The notes beneath the pieces were generated by a model. It did no database searches, was not told the DNA's origin, and saw only the letters and a program-made list of their open reading frames with translations. A DNA stretch of 64,000 bases from Alphaproteobacteria bacterium (GTDB lineage Bacteria > Pseudomonadota > Alphaproteobacteria > Thalassobaculales > Thalassobaculaceae): contig JANSYS010000017.1 of NCBI GenBank assembly GCA_024742275.1, positions 1 to 64,000 on the forward strand. Reading direction: 5' to 3'. Of this stretch, positions 53,144-63,062 are shown piece by piece. The position numbers and the translations under genes were made by a program. Position 1 is the stretch's first letter; every line of letters starts with the position of its first letter.

Positions 53144-54340
53144 ATGACCGGGGCGCCGTCCCTTAAGGACGGCATCTTGTCGCCGGGCCAGGTGCGATGG
53201 AGCCTTCTGGCGCACTATGCCTCGTCGATGTCGATCGGTTTGGCTGTCGGCGGTTTCGTTCCTCTCATCGCGGTGACGCTCGAGGCCCGCCAGGTCGATA
53301 CGGTCCTCATCGGTATCAATTCCGCCATGACGTCTCTCGGCGTGCTGGTCGTCGCGCCGTTCGCCACGGCGATTGTGCGCCGCCTCGGGGCCAGTCCGGC
53401 GATGGTAGCCGGTCTCCTCGTGACGGCGGCCTCGGCGCTGGCCATGGCCTTCCTGGACAGTCTCTGGATCTGGATGGTGCTGCGCTTCCTGATCGGCGCC
53501 GGCGTGGCGATCCATTGGGTCGTCAGCGAGACCTGGATGAACGCAATCGTCAGTGAGCGGCGGCGCGGGCTTGTGATGTCGATATACATCACCTCGATCG
53601 CGTCCGGGTTCGCGCTCGGACCGATCATCCTGACGCTGGTGGGAACCGACGGGGCGCTGCCCTTCCTGGTAATCGCCGGGGTGACGGCCCTGACAGCTCT
53701 GCCGATGGCCCTGATCCGCAAACTGGCGCCGTCTCTGGCGTTGGAAACCAGGGGAAGCGTCGTTCGTCTGGCCCGCGAGGCACCGACGATCTTCGCGGCG
53801 GTGCTTACCGTCGGCCTTGTGGATGCGGCATTCTTCACCTTTCTGCCGATCTACGGCTTGCGGGTCGGTATGCCCTCCGAAACCGCGATCACCCTTTTGA
53901 CGGCGGTGTTCGCCGGCAATGTTGCCCTGCAGATCCCCATCGGCTGGATCGCCGACCGGGTAAACCGACGGACCATGCTTCTGGTTCTCGGTACGATCTG
54001 CATCATCTGTCCCGGTCTGGCGGCGGCACTCCTGAGCGCCGATCCTCTTGCGGCCTATCCGGTTCTGTTCGTGTGGGGCGGCTGCAGTTTCGGTCTCTAC
54101 ACGGTAGGGGTAACCATGCTCGGAGAGCGCTACCGCGGCGGTGAACTGGTGGCTGCCAACGCTGCCTTCGTCATGACCTTCGAACTCGCGAACCTGGTCG
54201 GCCCGCCGATGTCCGGATGGGCGATCGAGGCGTGGGTGCCCATGGGCCTCATGGTCTACATGGCGATGATCGCGGTTGTCTTCGTCGGCGTCTCCCTGAT
54301 CCGAGGCTGGATGCGGGCACGGGACCCGGCGCCGTCATAG
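53144..54340 (+). CDS. MFS transporter
   Basis: The 398-residue protein has twelve membrane helices. Visible motifs include GVLVVAPFATAIVRRLGASP, WVVSETWMNAIVSERRRG and IGWIADRVNRRTMLLVLG, which match the sugar/drug MFS exporter group related to YfcJ. Substrate unknown. It is probably cotranscribed with the preceding coiled-coil gene. Confidence 0.86.
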   Translation: MTGAPSLKDGILSPGQVRWSLLAHYASSMSIGLAVGGFVPLIAVTLEARQVDTVLIGINSAMTSLGVLVVAPFATAIVRRLGASPAMVAGLLVTAASALAMAFLDSLWIWMVLRFLIGAGVAIHWVVSETWMNAIVSERRRGLVMSIYITSIASGFALGPIILTLVGTDGALPFLVIAGVTALTALPMALIRKLAPSLALETRGSVVRLAREAPTIFAAVLTVGLVDAAFFTFLPIYGLRVGMPSETAITLLTAVFAGNVALQIPIGWIADRVNRRTMLLVLGTICIICPGLAAALLSADPLAAYPVLFVWGGCSFGLYTVGVTMLGERYRGGELVAANAAFVMTFELANLVGPPMSGWAIEAWVPMGLMVYMAMIAVVFVGVSLIRGWMRARDPAPS

Positions 54341-54393
54341 CAGAGGAGAGACGGGAGCGCGTTCGGCTTCGGTATGCTGACGAGTGGCGAGGG

Positions 54394-55590
54394 TCAGGGA
54401 AGCGGGCCCCGAGCGTCGCAGAACTGGCCGTTGGCCTTGATCGGCGCGCAGAACTGCCGTGCCGCGTCCCGGCTCGGGAAGCCAGCCGCCATCAGTCGGA
54501 CAAAGGTCCCGCGTCCGTTGCCCGGATCGAACTCGCTGGTAACCATTCGCTTGTCTCTAAGCGCCGGGAACCGCCCCTGCAGCACCTTCCAGCCGTTCTG
54601 AGCGCCGCGCTGGGAACGATAGGAGGCCAGATGGACCGCCCAGGGACCACCGCCGCCGCTCGCCGCGGTCGGCGCCGGCTGTGCGGTGCTGGCAGCCGTC
54701 GCCTGGCCGGGTTCCATGCCTGCGACCTTTTCCAGCCGCGACACCACGTCTTCCAGCCGGGTGATCAGCGTATCCGTCCGCTGTTCGTCGTCGCCCATCA
54801 TCATTCCGGGCTTTTCTTCCGCTTCCATAATCGGCTTGGCTTCGTCGCCCATGACAGCGACCGGCGGAACCATCGGGCCCTGCGTGGTGGGGCCATCGAT
54901 CGGGTTTGGAACGGCAGCCACCGTGGCGGGCAGATCGCGGGTACGATCATTGGCCAGGGTCACCGACAGCAACTCTTTGCGGGACGTGCCGGTGCCGAAG
55001 TCTCGAACCCTGAGCACATAGTTCTGCACGACCGGCGAATAAAAATAGGTGTCGAGAAAGTCCTTGCGCTGGCAGTCGATCCGGAAGGTCGTGTACGTGC
55101 CGGCCGGGACCTCGACCTCCTCCTGGTTCGATACGACGCAGCGGTGTTCCTCCTGCCAGCCGGCCGGCGCGTTCTCGGCTGAGCCGCGCACGGAGTAGGC
55201 GATCACGTTTCCTTCCTGGAGGGGGAAGAGCTGTTCGGGCGAGCCTATGATGGTTTGCTGACCGCGACCGAGTTCTGGGTGCGAGGACCACCGGAGCTGT
55301 GGCGTCACAACGGCTGTGTCCTTCGTCCAGATCAGGCCGCTATCGTTCGTCCATACCACCCTGTCGGGCGCCACGGAGACCACCTGCTCGCGGGTCGGCT
55401 GACCATTTTCCGAATAGACGAACGTATCGCCGGCAGCATAGATCGGTGCGGGCGCGGGCGGCAGCCGATCTTCCGGAGCGGACCCTGCGGGCCCGAATCC
55501 AACCATGTCGCCGATGCTGCCAATCGAGGAGCAGCCGGTCAGCAGGACTGTCGCGAAGGCCATGTAGAGAAGCGGTTGGCGCTGCGCCAT
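54394..55590 (-). CDS. SPOR-domain lipoprotein
   Basis: About 398 residues. A signal peptide ends in lipobox LLTGC (about residues 18-22 from the ATG at 55590). The central part is beta-rich (VTPQLRWSSHPELG; CVVSNQEEVEVPAGTYTTFRIDCQRKDF with two cysteines) and is followed by a Met- and Glu-rich linker. The C-terminus (about 330-398), WAVHLASYRSQRGAQNGWKVLQGRFP, is a SPOR domain that binds denuded glycan, usually at division septa. It is therefore a candidate outer-membrane, septum-targeted protein. The frame to 55629 adds 13 residues but breaks the signal. Confidence 0.8.
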   Translation of the reverse strand: MAQRQPLLYMAFATVLLTGCSSIGSIGDMVGFGPAGSAPEDRLPPAPAPIYAAGDTFVYSENGQPTREQVVSVAPDRVVWTNDSGLIWTKDTAVVTPQLRWSSHPELGRGQQTIIGSPEQLFPLQEGNVIAYSVRGSAENAPAGWQEEHRCVVSNQEEVEVPAGTYTTFRIDCQRKDFLDTYFYSPVVQNYVLRVRDFGTGTSRKELLSVTLANDRTRDLPATVAAVPNPIDGPTTQGPMVPPVAVMGDEAKPIMEAEEKPGMMMGDDEQRTDTLITRLEDVVSRLEKVAGMEPGQATAASTAQPAPTAASGGGGPWAVHLASYRSQRGAQNGWKVLQGRFPALRDKRMVTSEFDPGNGRGTFVRLMAAGFPSRDAARQFCAPIKANGQFCDARGPLP

Positions 55591-55804
55591 GCGGATCGGC
55601 CTCTCGCCACGAGGGGAATGGAGAATCACCCAGAATCATCAATATTTTGCGGTTGGTGTCAAGAAAACCGCAAGACTCGCCTTTCGCGACTTGAGCCCGT
55701 GTCGCCCGCGCGATTGCGGGAACTTGGTGGATTGACCGAGTCGCCGACGCCCGCCAAGCTTCCGGGCACTCTCAATCCCCGTTCCCTCAGCGAAGGAGGC
55801 CCCG

Positions 55805-56581
55805 ATGGCCCTTGCTTACGAGGCAGAAGTTCCGTCCGTGCGCGATCAGGTCAGCGAGGAAGAGTGGCGGATCCGGGTCGATCTGGCCTGCCTGTACCGT
55901 CTCGTCGCGCACTACCGCTGGACCGACTCGATCTACACGCACCTCTCGGCCCGCATACCCGGGCCGGACCATCACTTCCTACTGAATCCGTACGGCCTCA
56001 TGTTCGAGGAGGTGACGGCGTCGTCGCTGGTGAAGATCGATACCGAAGGCAAGGTGGTGATGGACTCGCCCTTCGAGGTGAACGAGGCCGGCTTTACCAT
56101 CCATTCGGCCGTTCATATGGCGCGCCCGGAGGTGATGTGCGTGGCCCATACCCACACCCGGGCCGGCATGGCGGTCTCGGCGCAGAAGGAGGGACTGCTG
56201 CCGCTTACCCAGAACGCGCTGATGTTCTACGGCGACCACCTCGCCTATCACGAATACGAGGGGATCGCCTTCGACCTGGACGAACGCGAGCGGCTTCAGG
56301 CCGATCTTGGCGACCGATACGCGATGATCCTGCGCAACCACGGTCTCCTGGCCTGTGGGCGCACGATCGGCGAGGCGTTCGAGATCCTGCAGAATCTCGA
56401 ACACGCCTGCGTCGCCCAGCTCGCCGCCCAGACCGGCAAGGATCTGATCCTGCCATCCGAGGAGGTCTGCCAGCATACCGCCGACCAGTTCTGGGGTGAC
56501 GGGTCGAAGCCCTTCGGCGAGCGCGCCTGGCCGGCGATGCGGCGCATGATGGATCGCTACAGCCCAGGATACGATGCTTGA
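55805..56581 (+). CDS. Class II aldolase/adducin-family protein
   Basis: The 258-residue protein has the class II aldolase zinc site: HLSARIPG, VAHTHTRAG with His-x-His, and MILRNHGLLACG with the third His. Relatives are L-fuculose-phosphate aldolases and uncharacterised isomerase-like adducins. Substrate unknown. AAGGAGG precedes the ATG. A YtcJ-type amidohydrolase follows at 151 bp. Confidence 0.87.
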   Translation: MALAYEAEVPSVRDQVSEEEWRIRVDLACLYRLVAHYRWTDSIYTHLSARIPGPDHHFLLNPYGLMFEEVTASSLVKIDTEGKVVMDSPFEVNEAGFTIHSAVHMARPEVMCVAHTHTRAGMAVSAQKEGLLPLTQNALMFYGDHLAYHEYEGIAFDLDERERLQADLGDRYAMILRNHGLLACGRTIGEAFEILQNLEHACVAQLAAQTGKDLILPSEEVCQHTADQFWGDGSKPFGERAWPAMRRMMDRYSPGYDA

Positions 56582-56731
56582 CCAAGGGCGCCTGACCGGG
56601 GCGCCTTGATCCAAGTGGCTCGACCCGGGGCGACCGACCCTGGGTGCGAGCCGCGAGAGACCGATATCGGCCCTGTCTGCCCGACAGGGCCGATCCATGA
56701 GACGAGAGACCCTATCCACGGAGATACGAAC

Positions 56732-58360
56732 ATGGCGCGGGTGGCCGCTGATACCGTCCTGACGGGCGGGAAGGTCTTTCTCGGTCCAGGACTCGGGTTC
56801 GCCGAGGCGGTGGCGATCTGGCAAGGGCGTGTCCTCGCGACCGGTAAAGCCTCCGAGATCGCTGAGCTGACGGGCCCGGATACGCGGAAGATTGATCTTG
56901 CCGGACGACTTGCCGTCCCGGGGCTGAACGACGCGCACCAGCACATGATGGCCGTCGGTCTGGGCACTCTGGAAGTGAATCTCAAGGGCGAGGACATCAC
57001 CTCGATCGCTGACATCCTGGCGGCGATCAAGGCGCGGGCCGACACGGTGGCACCGGGCGACTGGATCATGGGACGCGGCTACGACCACTTCAATCTGGCC
57101 GAGAAGCGCCATCCGCTCCGCGAAGAGTTGGATTTGGTGGCGCCGGACAATCCCGTCTACATCAAGCGCACTTGCGGCCATATGGGCGTGGCGAATTCCA
57201 AGGCGATGGAGATGGCGGAGATCCGGGAGGGTATCGCCAATCCCGCGGGCGGCAACGTCGAGGCGCAGAACGGCAAACTGACGGGTCTGCTGCAGGAGAC
57301 CGCCCAGCAGCTTGTCTACCGCGCGTTCCCGAAAGCCGGCATGGAGGATTTCGTCAACGGCATCGAGGCCGGTGCGAAGCTCAACCTGTCCTATGGTTTC
57401 ACGTCCTGCACCGATCCGGGGGTCGGCCTGCGCGAAGGGTATCGGGACTGGCAGGCCTACCTGTTCGCGCGTCGCCAAGGCCGTCTGCCCCAGCGCATGT
57501 ATCTGATGCCGCTCGCGGGAACGACCGGTTGGCCGGACCGCGTCCTCGACATGGATTTCATGACCGGAGACGGCGACGAGTGGATGCGCACCGGTCCGAT
57601 GAAGCTGTTCGCCGACGGATCGGCCGGCGGCAAGACGGCGGCAATGTCATCGCCCTACGCCGACGATTCCGAGAATTTCGGGATCTTCATTTACGGCGAC
57701 GAAGAGATCCACGGCTATATCGCCGACTATCACGCCCGAGGCTTCCAGATCGCCACCCACGCGATCGGCGACGCGGCGATCGAGCAGGTGCTTACCGGCT
57801 ACGAGAAAGCGATCGGCAATCAGATCCGCTCCGACCGGCGCCATCGGATCGAGCATTGCGGCTTCCTGACGAAGGACCAGATCGCCCGCATGGCCAGGGC
57901 CGGCGTGCTGCCGGCGCCCCAGTCGATCTTTCTTTACGAGTTCGGCGATCTTTACATCGACGCCCTCGGTTCCGAGCGCCCGGCGGCGAGCTATCCGATG
58001 CGGAGCTGGATCGACGCCGGGCTGCATCCCTCGGCCAGTTCCGACGGCCCGGTCTCGCAGACCAACCCGTTCCGCAACATCTACAACATGGTCACCCGCA
58101 AGACCTCGCGGGGCACGCTGATCGGACCGCAAGAGGCGATCACGCTGGAGGAGGCGATCGGTGCCTACACGGTGAACAGCGCCTACGGTTCCTTCGAGGA
58201 GAACATCAAAGGCACGCTGGAAGTCGGCAAGCTCGGTGACGTCGCGGTCTTCGATACCGACCTCTTCGCGACGGAGCCCGACGCCTGGATCGATGCGCAG
58301 TGCGATCTGACGGTGCTCGGCGGGGAGATCGCGTACGACCGGCAGTCCGAGGCGGCCTAG
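56732..58360 (+). CDS. YtcJ-like metal-dependent amidohydrolase
   Basis: The 542-residue protein is an amidohydrolase with the YtcJ fold. NDAHQHMM carries the first metal histidines (69 and 71), YIKRTCGHMGVANSKAM is the family-specific block, THAIGDAAIEQ and RIEHCGF give further ligands, and SSDGPVSQTNPF the final Asp. YtcJ enzymes hydrolyse C-N bonds; the substrate is not known. ATG 56732 has GGAGA upstream. The reading frame to 56606 crosses an intergenic gap and is not used. Confidence 0.9.
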   Translation: MARVAADTVLTGGKVFLGPGLGFAEAVAIWQGRVLATGKASEIAELTGPDTRKIDLAGRLAVPGLNDAHQHMMAVGLGTLEVNLKGEDITSIADILAAIKARADTVAPGDWIMGRGYDHFNLAEKRHPLREELDLVAPDNPVYIKRTCGHMGVANSKAMEMAEIREGIANPAGGNVEAQNGKLTGLLQETAQQLVYRAFPKAGMEDFVNGIEAGAKLNLSYGFTSCTDPGVGLREGYRDWQAYLFARRQGRLPQRMYLMPLAGTTGWPDRVLDMDFMTGDGDEWMRTGPMKLFADGSAGGKTAAMSSPYADDSENFGIFIYGDEEIHGYIADYHARGFQIATHAIGDAAIEQVLTGYEKAIGNQIRSDRRHRIEHCGFLTKDQIARMARAGVLPAPQSIFLYEFGDLYIDALGSERPAASYPMRSWIDAGLHPSASSDGPVSQTNPFRNIYNMVTRKTSRGTLIGPQEAITLEEAIGAYTVNSAYGSFEENIKGTLEVGKLGDVAVFDTDLFATEPDAWIDAQCDLTVLGGEIAYDRQSEAA

Positions 58361-58403
58361 GCCAAGCCGGCGCGCCCTCTTGCGACGACGTCGCCCGGAC
58401 ACC

Positions 58404-58431
58404 CGTCACCCCGGCGCAAGCCGGGATGACG
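58404..58431. repeat. REP-like palindrome
   Basis: CGTCACCCCGGC (58404-58415) and GCCGGGATGACG (58420-58431) form an imperfect 12-bp inverted repeat with a GCAA loop; the single mismatch becomes a G-T pair. Closely similar CGTCATCCCGGC palindromes recur in many proteobacterial genomes as intergenic repeats. It lies between a gene stop and the stop of the bioY pseudogene and may help end both transcripts. Confidence 0.6.
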
Positions 58432-58450
58432 GTACGGTAAATTGTGCCCG

Positions 58451-59041
58451 CTATGCCCGCAAACGACGCACCACCGCCCAGGCTGGGGGCATCACGGCGA
58501 CGGCGAGGGCGGTCTTCAGCAGCGTAGCGGCCCAGAACGGAGCGACGCCGAACGCGAACGCCTTCTCGGCGCCGATCAGGATCGCCAGCCAGATGAATCC
58601 GAATCCGAACACCGCCGCGTGACCGAGACCGGCGGCGACGATCGTCTTGAGCCAGGATCGGTCCCAACCCCGCTCGGCCAGCGCGCCGCAGAGCCAGGCG
58701 CCGGCAACGAAGCCCGCGAGATATCCGCCGGTCGGTCCGGCCATGTAGGCGAGGCCGAGGCCCTTTTCCGGCTAGCCCGCGAAGACCGGCAACCCGAGCG
58801 CGCCCTGGCCCAGGTAGAGCATCACGGTGGCGGCGCCAAGCCGGGGACCGAGCGCCATGCCCAGAACCATGATGACGAGTGTCTGCATGGTCATCGGCAC
58901 GGGATAGAACGCGATTTGCGTCTTGGCCGAGACGGTCAGGAGCAGCGAGCCGGCGATTGCGATACCGGCATTCCGCAGCATCCGGCGCGTGCGGTCGTCC
59001 GTTGGCAGGGTCGTGTCGAGGAGAGTCGGGTAGGCTGTCAT
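58451..59041 (-). pseudogene. bioY: BioY biotin transporter, interrupted by one in-frame amber codon
   Basis: Read from 59041, the first 89 codons give the BioY N-terminal half (QIAFYPVPMTMQTLVIMVLG; QGALGLPVFAG). The codon at 58774-58772 is TAG. The same frame continues PEKGLGLAYMAGPTGGYLAGF to the normal end at 58451, giving 195 residues apart from the stop, the normal BioY length. Most BioY proteins have Thr or Ser at that site, so one base change (TCG to TAG) would suffice. BioY is the S component of an ECF biotin transporter. Recent pseudogene, sequencing error or suppressed codon are the alternatives. Confidence 0.85.
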
Positions 59042-59118
59042 GCCAGGAGTCCGTTGGCAGGTTAATAGGGCCGCGGACCCTGTTTGACGCAGCCGCGGCT
59101 GTCAACGGCGACGCGATG

Positions 59119-59817
59119 TCATCGCCTGGCCGGATACATCATGGGAGCGGTCGGTCGGTTCGCGAGCAGCAGCTCGTGAACCTCGTGCAGGGTCCGGGCG
59201 ACATGAATGCATTTGTCGTGCATCTCCTCGGTCGGATCCAGCAGGTCCGGCACCATGATCGTCATCATCCCGGCGGCGTGGGCCGACCGGACGCCGTTGT
59301 GGGAATCCTCGAGTGCCAGGCAATCGGCCGGGTCCAGTCCCAGTCTGTTCGCGGCGACAAGGTAAGGGTCCGGCGCCGGCTTCGAGCGGGGATAGTCGCC
59401 CTTCGCGACAATGGTGTCGAAGCGGTCGACAAGTCCGCTCGGGCCGAGGTGGTGGTCGACGGCCTGGCGGGGGGAAGACGTCGCGATGGCCCGCGGCACG
59501 CCGAGCCCGTCCAGGTGGTCAAGCAGTTCGACCACGCCCGCCTTGAGCAGAGTCTCCAGATCGACGGTCTCGTGGAAGCGTTCCCAACAGGCGGCGTAGA
59601 GACCCTTCGCGTCGAAATCCGGGCCGAAATGATCGAGCAGCGTCGCGACACTCTCGTCGTTTGGAACGCCGATGATCCGCTGGAAGAGGGAAAGCGGCAG
59701 GTCATGGCCCCACGCGGCGGCGGTGGCGATGAGCGAATCGCGGAAGTATGTCTCCGTGTCGACCAAAAGGCCGTCCATGTCGAACACGACGCCGCAGATT
59801 GAGCGATGAAAAACCAT
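59119..59817 (-). CDS. HAD-superfamily phosphatase
   Basis: The 232-residue protein has the HAD motifs: VVFDMDGLLVDTE (motif I, both Asp), IATSSPR (motif II), KGDYPRSKPAPDPY (motif III Lys) and CLALEDSHNG (motif IV). The cap domain is of the small helical type of beta-phosphoglucomutase and GPH-type phosphatases. Substrate unknown. The ATG at 59817 begins the conserved FDMDG region; the longer frame to 59925 is not supported. Divergent from the next amidohydrolase. Confidence 0.88.
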   Translation of the reverse strand: MVFHRSICGVVFDMDGLLVDTETYFRDSLIATAAAWGHDLPLSLFQRIIGVPNDESVATLLDHFGPDFDAKGLYAACWERFHETVDLETLLKAGVVELLDHLDGLGVPRAIATSSPRQAVDHHLGPSGLVDRFDTIVAKGDYPRSKPAPDPYLVAANRLGLDPADCLALEDSHNGVRSAHAAGMMTIMVPDLLDPTEEMHDKCIHVARTLHEVHELLLANRPTAPMMYPARR

Positions 59818-59979
59818 CGCCCCCAGTACCTGAAAACGGGGTATCGGAGAAGCGCTCCATATCCGTCCGGCGCCCACCGTCGACCGCTGCTCCCGGTTTG
59901 ACGCGGCCGATGCGGGCGACCACACTCCGGAGGTGCCGCGACATCACGTCGGCATCCGCAATCAACACTGGGGACGAAG

Positions 59980-61434
59980 ATGAGCCGCACGACGGTGATC
60001 AAGAATGCTGACTGGGTAATCGGCTGGGATCCGGAAGGCGGTTCTGAGGGGACCGGCGGGCACGTCTATCTTAGGAACGCCGATGTCGCCTTTCGCGACC
60101 ACGAACTGATCCATGTCGGCAAGAGCTTCGCCGGAGAGGCGGACGTGACCCTGGATGGATCGGGCAGGATGATCGTTCCCGGTTTCATCAACGTCCACAG
60201 CCACCCGGCCTCCGAGCCCGGGAACAAAGGCCTGAACGAGGAACTGGGCTCCCCCAAACTCGGCCAGTCCTCGCTCTATGAATACATGCCGGTGTTCCGC
60301 ATGCTGCCCGAAGGCGCCAGCCCGGCCATGCGTTTCGCCATCCACGAGATGCTGAAGAGCGGCGTCACCACCTATTGCGACCTCTCCATGGCCCGCGACG
60401 GCTGGGTCGAGGACGTGGCGTCGACCGGCATCCGCGGCGTGCTCTGCCCGATGTACCGCTCCGCCGCCTGGACCACCAAGGACGGCCATTCCGTCGTGTA
60501 CGACTGGGACGAGGCGGCCGGCGAGCGGGCGATGGAGCGGGCCATCGCCACCATCGACGAGGCCGACTCGCACCCGTCGGGCCGCATGTCCGGCATGATG
60601 GGGCCGTCCCAGATCGACACCTGCACCGCCGAGCTGATCCAGGCCTCCCACAAGGAGGCGATGGATCGCGGCATCGCCATGCACATCCACGCGGCCCAGA
60701 GCGTGGTCGAGTTCAACGAGATGACCCGGCGCCACGGCATGACGCCGATCGAGTGGCTGGATGATCTCGGCGTGCTCACCGACGGAACGATCGTCGCGCA
60801 CGGCATCTTCCTGAACGACCATCCCTGGCTGCATTGGCCCCAGGCGAACGATTTCGGCCGGCTGGTCGCGTCCGGCGCCGGCGTCGCCCACTGTCCGAAC
60901 GTGTTCTGGCGGCGGGGCATCGCGCTCAACCATGTCGGCCGCTACATGGACGCCGGCATCCCGCTCGGCCTCGGCACGGACACTTTCCCCCACAACTTCA
61001 TCCACGAGATGGAGGTGGCGATGATCGCCGGGCGCCTGATGGCGGGAGACTTCAAAAATGCCACGACCGAGCAGATCTTCCATGCCGCCACCGCCGGAGC
61101 GGCGGCGCTGATCGGCCGCGACGACATCGGCCGCCTGGAGCCCGGCTGCAAGGCCGACTTCACGGTGGTCGATTGCGGCCATCCCTACATGCAGCCGCTG
61201 CGCGACCCGATCCGCAGCCTGATCTATTCCGCCGGCGACCGCGCGGTGGAGGACGTTTGGGTGCATGGGGAAAAGGTGGTCTCGAAGGGCGAGGTCGCGC
61301 GGATCGACGTCGTCGACGCCGCGGCCAAGCTGAACGAGTTCCAGGAGATCACCATCTCCGGCGTGCGTCAGCGCGACTGGGCCGGGCGGGATATCGACAC
61401 CATGACCCCGAGGGTCTTCGAAACGCGGGAGTAG
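59980..61434 (+). CDS. Amidohydrolase, AtzA/TrzN-like cytosine-deaminase group
   Basis: The 484-residue protein is an amidohydrolase of the guanine-deaminase/chlorohydrolase group. Metal ligands are His73 and His75 in NVHSHPA, His in IHAAQS, His in VAHGIF and Asp in LGTDTFP. The large family acts on purines, hydantoin-like rings and triazines. Substrate unknown. It is divergent from the HAD gene and 158 bp upstream of a membrane-protein gene. Confidence 0.9.
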   Translation: MSRTTVIKNADWVIGWDPEGGSEGTGGHVYLRNADVAFRDHELIHVGKSFAGEADVTLDGSGRMIVPGFINVHSHPASEPGNKGLNEELGSPKLGQSSLYEYMPVFRMLPEGASPAMRFAIHEMLKSGVTTYCDLSMARDGWVEDVASTGIRGVLCPMYRSAAWTTKDGHSVVYDWDEAAGERAMERAIATIDEADSHPSGRMSGMMGPSQIDTCTAELIQASHKEAMDRGIAMHIHAAQSVVEFNEMTRRHGMTPIEWLDDLGVLTDGTIVAHGIFLNDHPWLHWPQANDFGRLVASGAGVAHCPNVFWRRGIALNHVGRYMDAGIPLGLGTDTFPHNFIHEMEVAMIAGRLMAGDFKNATTEQIFHAATAGAAALIGRDDIGRLEPGCKADFTVVDCGHPYMQPLRDPIRSLIYSAGDRAVEDVWVHGEKVVSKGEVARIDVVDAAAKLNEFQEITISGVRQRDWAGRDIDTMTPRVFETRE

Positions 61435-61591
61435 CATCGGCATGGGATCAACACCGAGCCGTTTGGGCGTCTCACCCGCTGTCAAACCTGGGTGAGAGCG
61501 GCGCGAGGCGGTTGTAACCGGATGTCCGCGGGGCTCATTTCTTCAGGACGTCGACCCGATCGACGGACGCAATGAGGGATCAGATCGAGCC

Positions 61592-62092
61592 ATGGCCGAC
61601 ACCGACACGCTTCGCAGCCCGACCGTTCCGCCGCTGAACGCCGCCACTCTGGGGGTCATGTTCGTCGCCGGCGCGGCGGCCACTGTCGCCTTCGACTTCT
61701 GGGGGCAGATCGTCAGTCCCGGCATCGGCTGGGCGAACCTGTCGCCCCATGGACTGGCGAAGAGCCTCCTGGGGACCTTCGGGCTGCCGAACAACGACTT
61801 CGCTGGTTACTTCGTGCATTTCTACCTGGTCGGCCTGTTCGGCTATCCGATCGGATGGCTGTTCATCTTCAAACCCATCTGGGAGAGAATCTTCGGCGGA
61901 CTTGGCGGATGGTTCGTCCCGGCTGCGGTTTATGGTTTCGGACTCTGGATCTTCGCGATCGGGGGAATCACCGCAATCGCGGGGCTGCCGTTCTTCCTGA
62001 ACTTCACCGGCATCACCTGGGTGGCGCTGGTCGGACACGTTCTCTACGGCATCGTCCTCGTCCTCGCGCTCCGGATGGTGTCCCGGGGCTGA
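61592..62092 (+). CDS. Four-helix membrane protein
   Basis: The 166-residue protein has about four membrane helices (about 18-35, 76-93, 105-125, 135-160) rich in Gly and Phe. GIGWANLSPHGLAKSLLG and NFTGITWVALVGHVLYG lie between them. I recognise no family. It is a single gene between an amidohydrolase and folD. Confidence 0.65.
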   Translation: MADTDTLRSPTVPPLNAATLGVMFVAGAAATVAFDFWGQIVSPGIGWANLSPHGLAKSLLGTFGLPNNDFAGYFVHFYLVGLFGYPIGWLFIFKPIWERIFGGLGGWFVPAAVYGFGLWIFAIGGITAIAGLPFFLNFTGITWVALVGHVLYGIVLVLALRMVSRG

Positions 62093-62216
62093 GACCCGGT
62101 TCGCTAGCGCGCCGGCTTCACCCCATTCCGACACCGGGGGTCGCGCTCGCACCATGCCGACGTTAAAAGGCGCGCTATGCGGTCGGAAGGATCGCGGAGC
62201 AGGCATGGGGTGAGCG

Positions 62217-63062
62217 ATGAAGATCGAAGCGAAGGACATCGTCGACGGGATCAAGGCGGAGGTCTCGGCCGCCGTCGAAGCGTACAAGGCCGGCGATGTC
62301 GAACCGAAGATCAGAGTCATCGTTGCCACCGATGACGCGGCCGTTTTGTCCTACGTCCGCTCGAAAGTGAAGCAGGCCGGGACTCTCGGCATCGCCATGG
62401 AGGTGGTGGAGTTCGGCCCTGAGCGCGATCAGGCGGCGTTCGAGGATCTGATCCGCCAATCGAACGCGGATTCCGCTATTCATGGCGTCATGATCGAATT
62501 GCCCGTGCGCGACGGCTTGGACCACGACCGGGTGCTGTCGATCTTGGATCCCAAGAAGGATGTCGACGGGCTGACCACCCTTAACCAGGGCTTGATCCAG
62601 CAGGGCCGCGAAGAAGAGGCGATCTGCCCGGCGACGCCGCAGGCGTGCATCCGTCTGGCCGAGACCGTCGGTGCGCTGGTCGGCGAGCGGGTCGCGGTGG
62701 TCGGACGCGGTCCGACCGTGGGTAGGCCGCTGGCGGCGATGCTGATCAATCGCAGCGCCACCGTCACGGTCGCCCACAGCCGAACGAAGGATCTTGCGGC
62801 GACGATCGCGCCTTGCCGTTTCGTTTTCGCCGCGACCGGCCGGCCGGGATTGTTGAATGCGGAGAATGTTTCTGCCGGACACGTGATCCTGGACGCCGGG
62901 ATCGCCTATGAGGACGACAAGTTGGTCGGCGACTTCGACGCCGAAGCAGCCGATGCGGTCGCCGCGTACACCCCCGTACCGGGTGGCGTTGGCCGGGTGA
63001 CCTCCGCACTCATTTTTGCCAACCTTTTGAAATGCATGACGCTGCAGGGACATACCCGATGA
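62217..63062 (+). CDS. folD: FolD-like methylene-THF dehydrogenase, divergent active site
   Basis: The 281-residue protein has the FolD fold: SYVRSKVKQAGTLGI with the catalytic Lys50, a Rossmann motif VVGRGPTVGRPLA and PGGVGRVTSALIFANLL. DPKKDVDGL carries the conserved Asp. At the position of Gln98 of E. coli FolD (LPLP loop) there is Glu94 in IELPVRDG, and PGGVGPMT is replaced by PGGVGRVT. The cyclohydrolase may be weak or lost. The FchA-like gene that follows with a 4-base overlap could supply it. Confidence 0.8.
   Translation: MKIEAKDIVDGIKAEVSAAVEAYKAGDVEPKIRVIVATDDAAVLSYVRSKVKQAGTLGIAMEVVEFGPERDQAAFEDLIRQSNADSAIHGVMIELPVRDGLDHDRVLSILDPKKDVDGLTTLNQGLIQQGREEEAICPATPQACIRLAETVGALVGERVAVVGRGPTVGRPLAAMLINRSATVTVAHSRTKDLAATIAPCRFVFAATGRPGLLNAENVSAGHVILDAGIAYEDDKLVGDFDAEAADAVAAYTPVPGGVGRVTSALIFANLLKCMTLQGHTR

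Noticed and set aside
58772-58774. Selenocysteine or pyrrolysine at the bioY stop
   Set aside because: Selenocysteine uses TGA. Pyrrolysine uses TAG but needs pyl genes not expected in this group. A pseudogene or sequence error is simpler.
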